Shown one piece after another: positions 63,648 to 64,000 of a stretch of DNA of 64,000 nt. Positions within the stretch are counted from its first letter, which is position 1. Each line of letters opens with the position of its first letter. The position numbers and the translations under genes were made by a program. The stretch is from Nocardioides oleivorans (lineage in GTDB: Bacteria > Actinomycetota > Actinomycetes > Propionibacteriales > Nocardioidaceae), in assembly GCF_004137255.1 (NCBI RefSeq), contig NZ_SDWT01000001.1, positions 2,604,001 to 2,668,000 on the forward strand, read 5' to 3'. The notes beneath the pieces were generated by a model. It was not told the DNA's origin and made no database searches. It worked only from the letters and a program-made list of their open reading frames with translations.

Positions 63648-64000
63648 GTGGCAGGCATCGACTACGACGCAGAGATCAAGCAGCTCCAGGCGACCATGAA
63701 GACGGTCGGCCAGGTGCTCAACCTCGACCGCATGCGCGGTGAGATCGCCGACCTCAGCGAGCAGGTCGCCGCACCCGACCTCTGGGACGACGTCGAGAGC
63801 GCCACGCGCGTCACCGGGCGCCTCTCGGCGCTGCAGGGCGAGATGGACCGCTACACCGGACTCGAGTCCCGCATCGAGGACCTCGGCCTGATGGTCGAGA
63901 TGGCGCAGGAGGAGGGCGACGCCGACACGCTCGCCGACTCCGAGGCCGAGCTCAACCGAATCAAGAAGTCGGTCGAGTCCCTCGAGATCCGCACGCTGCT
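63648..64000 (+). CDS. prfB: Peptide chain release factor 2 (N-terminal part)
   Basis: The first 117 codons are in the window; the gene runs off the end. The GTG start gives AGIDYDAEIKQLQATMKTVG, and then the helical domain 1 typical of RF2 (DLWDDVESATRVTGRLSALQ). RF2 recognises UAA and UGA stop codons. No internal UGA or shifted frame is seen where Escherichia coli prfB has its programmed frameshift (about codon 25), as is usual in actinobacteria. Confidence 0.92.
   Translation, partial: MAGIDYDAEIKQLQATMKTVGQVLNLDRMRGEIADLSEQVAAPDLWDDVESATRVTGRLSALQGEMDRYTGLESRIEDLGLMVEMAQEEGDADTLADSEAELNRIKKSVESLEIRTL

Noticed and set aside
63648..64000. Programmed frameshift in prfB
   Set aside because: The frame is open from the GTG through the window end with no in-frame UGA near codon 25.

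Overview
The window is high-GC DNA with GTG and TTG starts, frequent 4-base stop/start overlaps, leaderless-looking promoters and an actinobacterial gene set (DUF3117, SigE/RseA/HtrA, LOG protein, NAD-specific 180-kDa-type glutamate dehydrogenase, Ku with separate LigD-type ligase and polymerase, TreX-TreY-TreZ, Flp/Tad pilus genes). It reads as the chromosome of a Nocardioides-like member of the Propionibacteriales; the genus is an inference from gene content, not a computed identity.

Layout. 1-2.65 kb: end of a cell-surface adaptor locus (DUF5666-like secreted protein and an HlyD/MacA-type adaptor). 2.6-7.1 kb (minus): three overlapping genes for secreted beta-repeat/PKD proteins; two of them share an exact 528-bp 3' end. 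7.2-16.8 kb: a conserved actinobacterial block, dapE, LOG protein, DivIVA-like protein, M14 peptidase, DUF3117, pepA, O-methyltransferase, sigE, anti-sigma factor, htrA, which resembles the order around dapE-sigE-htrA in Mycobacterium. 16.8-19.2 kb: a small HTH protein, CpaB-like and CpaE-like genes, i.e. the front end of an Flp pilus locus without the rest. 19.3-26.2 kb: RTX-like secreted protein, membrane protein/lipoprotein pair, WS/DGAT-type acyltransferase, pruA, DUF2505. 26.3-31.2 kb: giant NAD-glutamate dehydrogenase. With pruA this gives proline/glutamate catabolism to 2-oxoglutarate.

31.2-36.8 kb: GntR/FadR regulator with a TauE/SafE exporter on one side and, divergently, a MatC-type dicarboxylate carrier, a CaiB-type CoA-transferase and a fused carboxyltransferase. 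Together these suggest uptake, CoA activation and (de)carboxylation of a dicarboxylate such as malonate. 36.8-37.0 kb holds a strong palindrome and an 82-bp tandem repeat. 37.0-39.9 kb: non-homologous end-joining genes (ku divergent from a ligase and a primase-polymerase). 40.0-43.9 kb: a small secreted peptide, an orphan OmpR-type response regulator and a very large membrane protein with a lipase-type GHSQGS motif.

43.9-51.5 kb is the accessory hot spot. A broken AAA ATPase gene is followed by a cpaF gene cut after about 91 codons. Then comes a 5.8-kb island of foreign-looking genes (a coupled pair with an RX4H HEPN-like motif, an excisionase-like protein, a membrane protein, an Abi-like protein, a zinc ribbon, a broken serine recombinase). 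The sequence then returns to the tad locus at a truncated TadE-like gene and an intact TadG-like gene. The missing middle (rest of cpaF, tadB, tadC, pilin) implies that the pilus locus was destroyed by insertion plus deletion. 51.5-55.2 kb: RseB/LolA-like protein, an ABC exporter pair, and a lipase-like protein. 55.3-61.6 kb: treX-treY-treZ, which make trehalose from glycogen. 61.6-63.6 kb: two secreted proteins separated by a strong terminator. 63.65 kb to the end: start of prfB.
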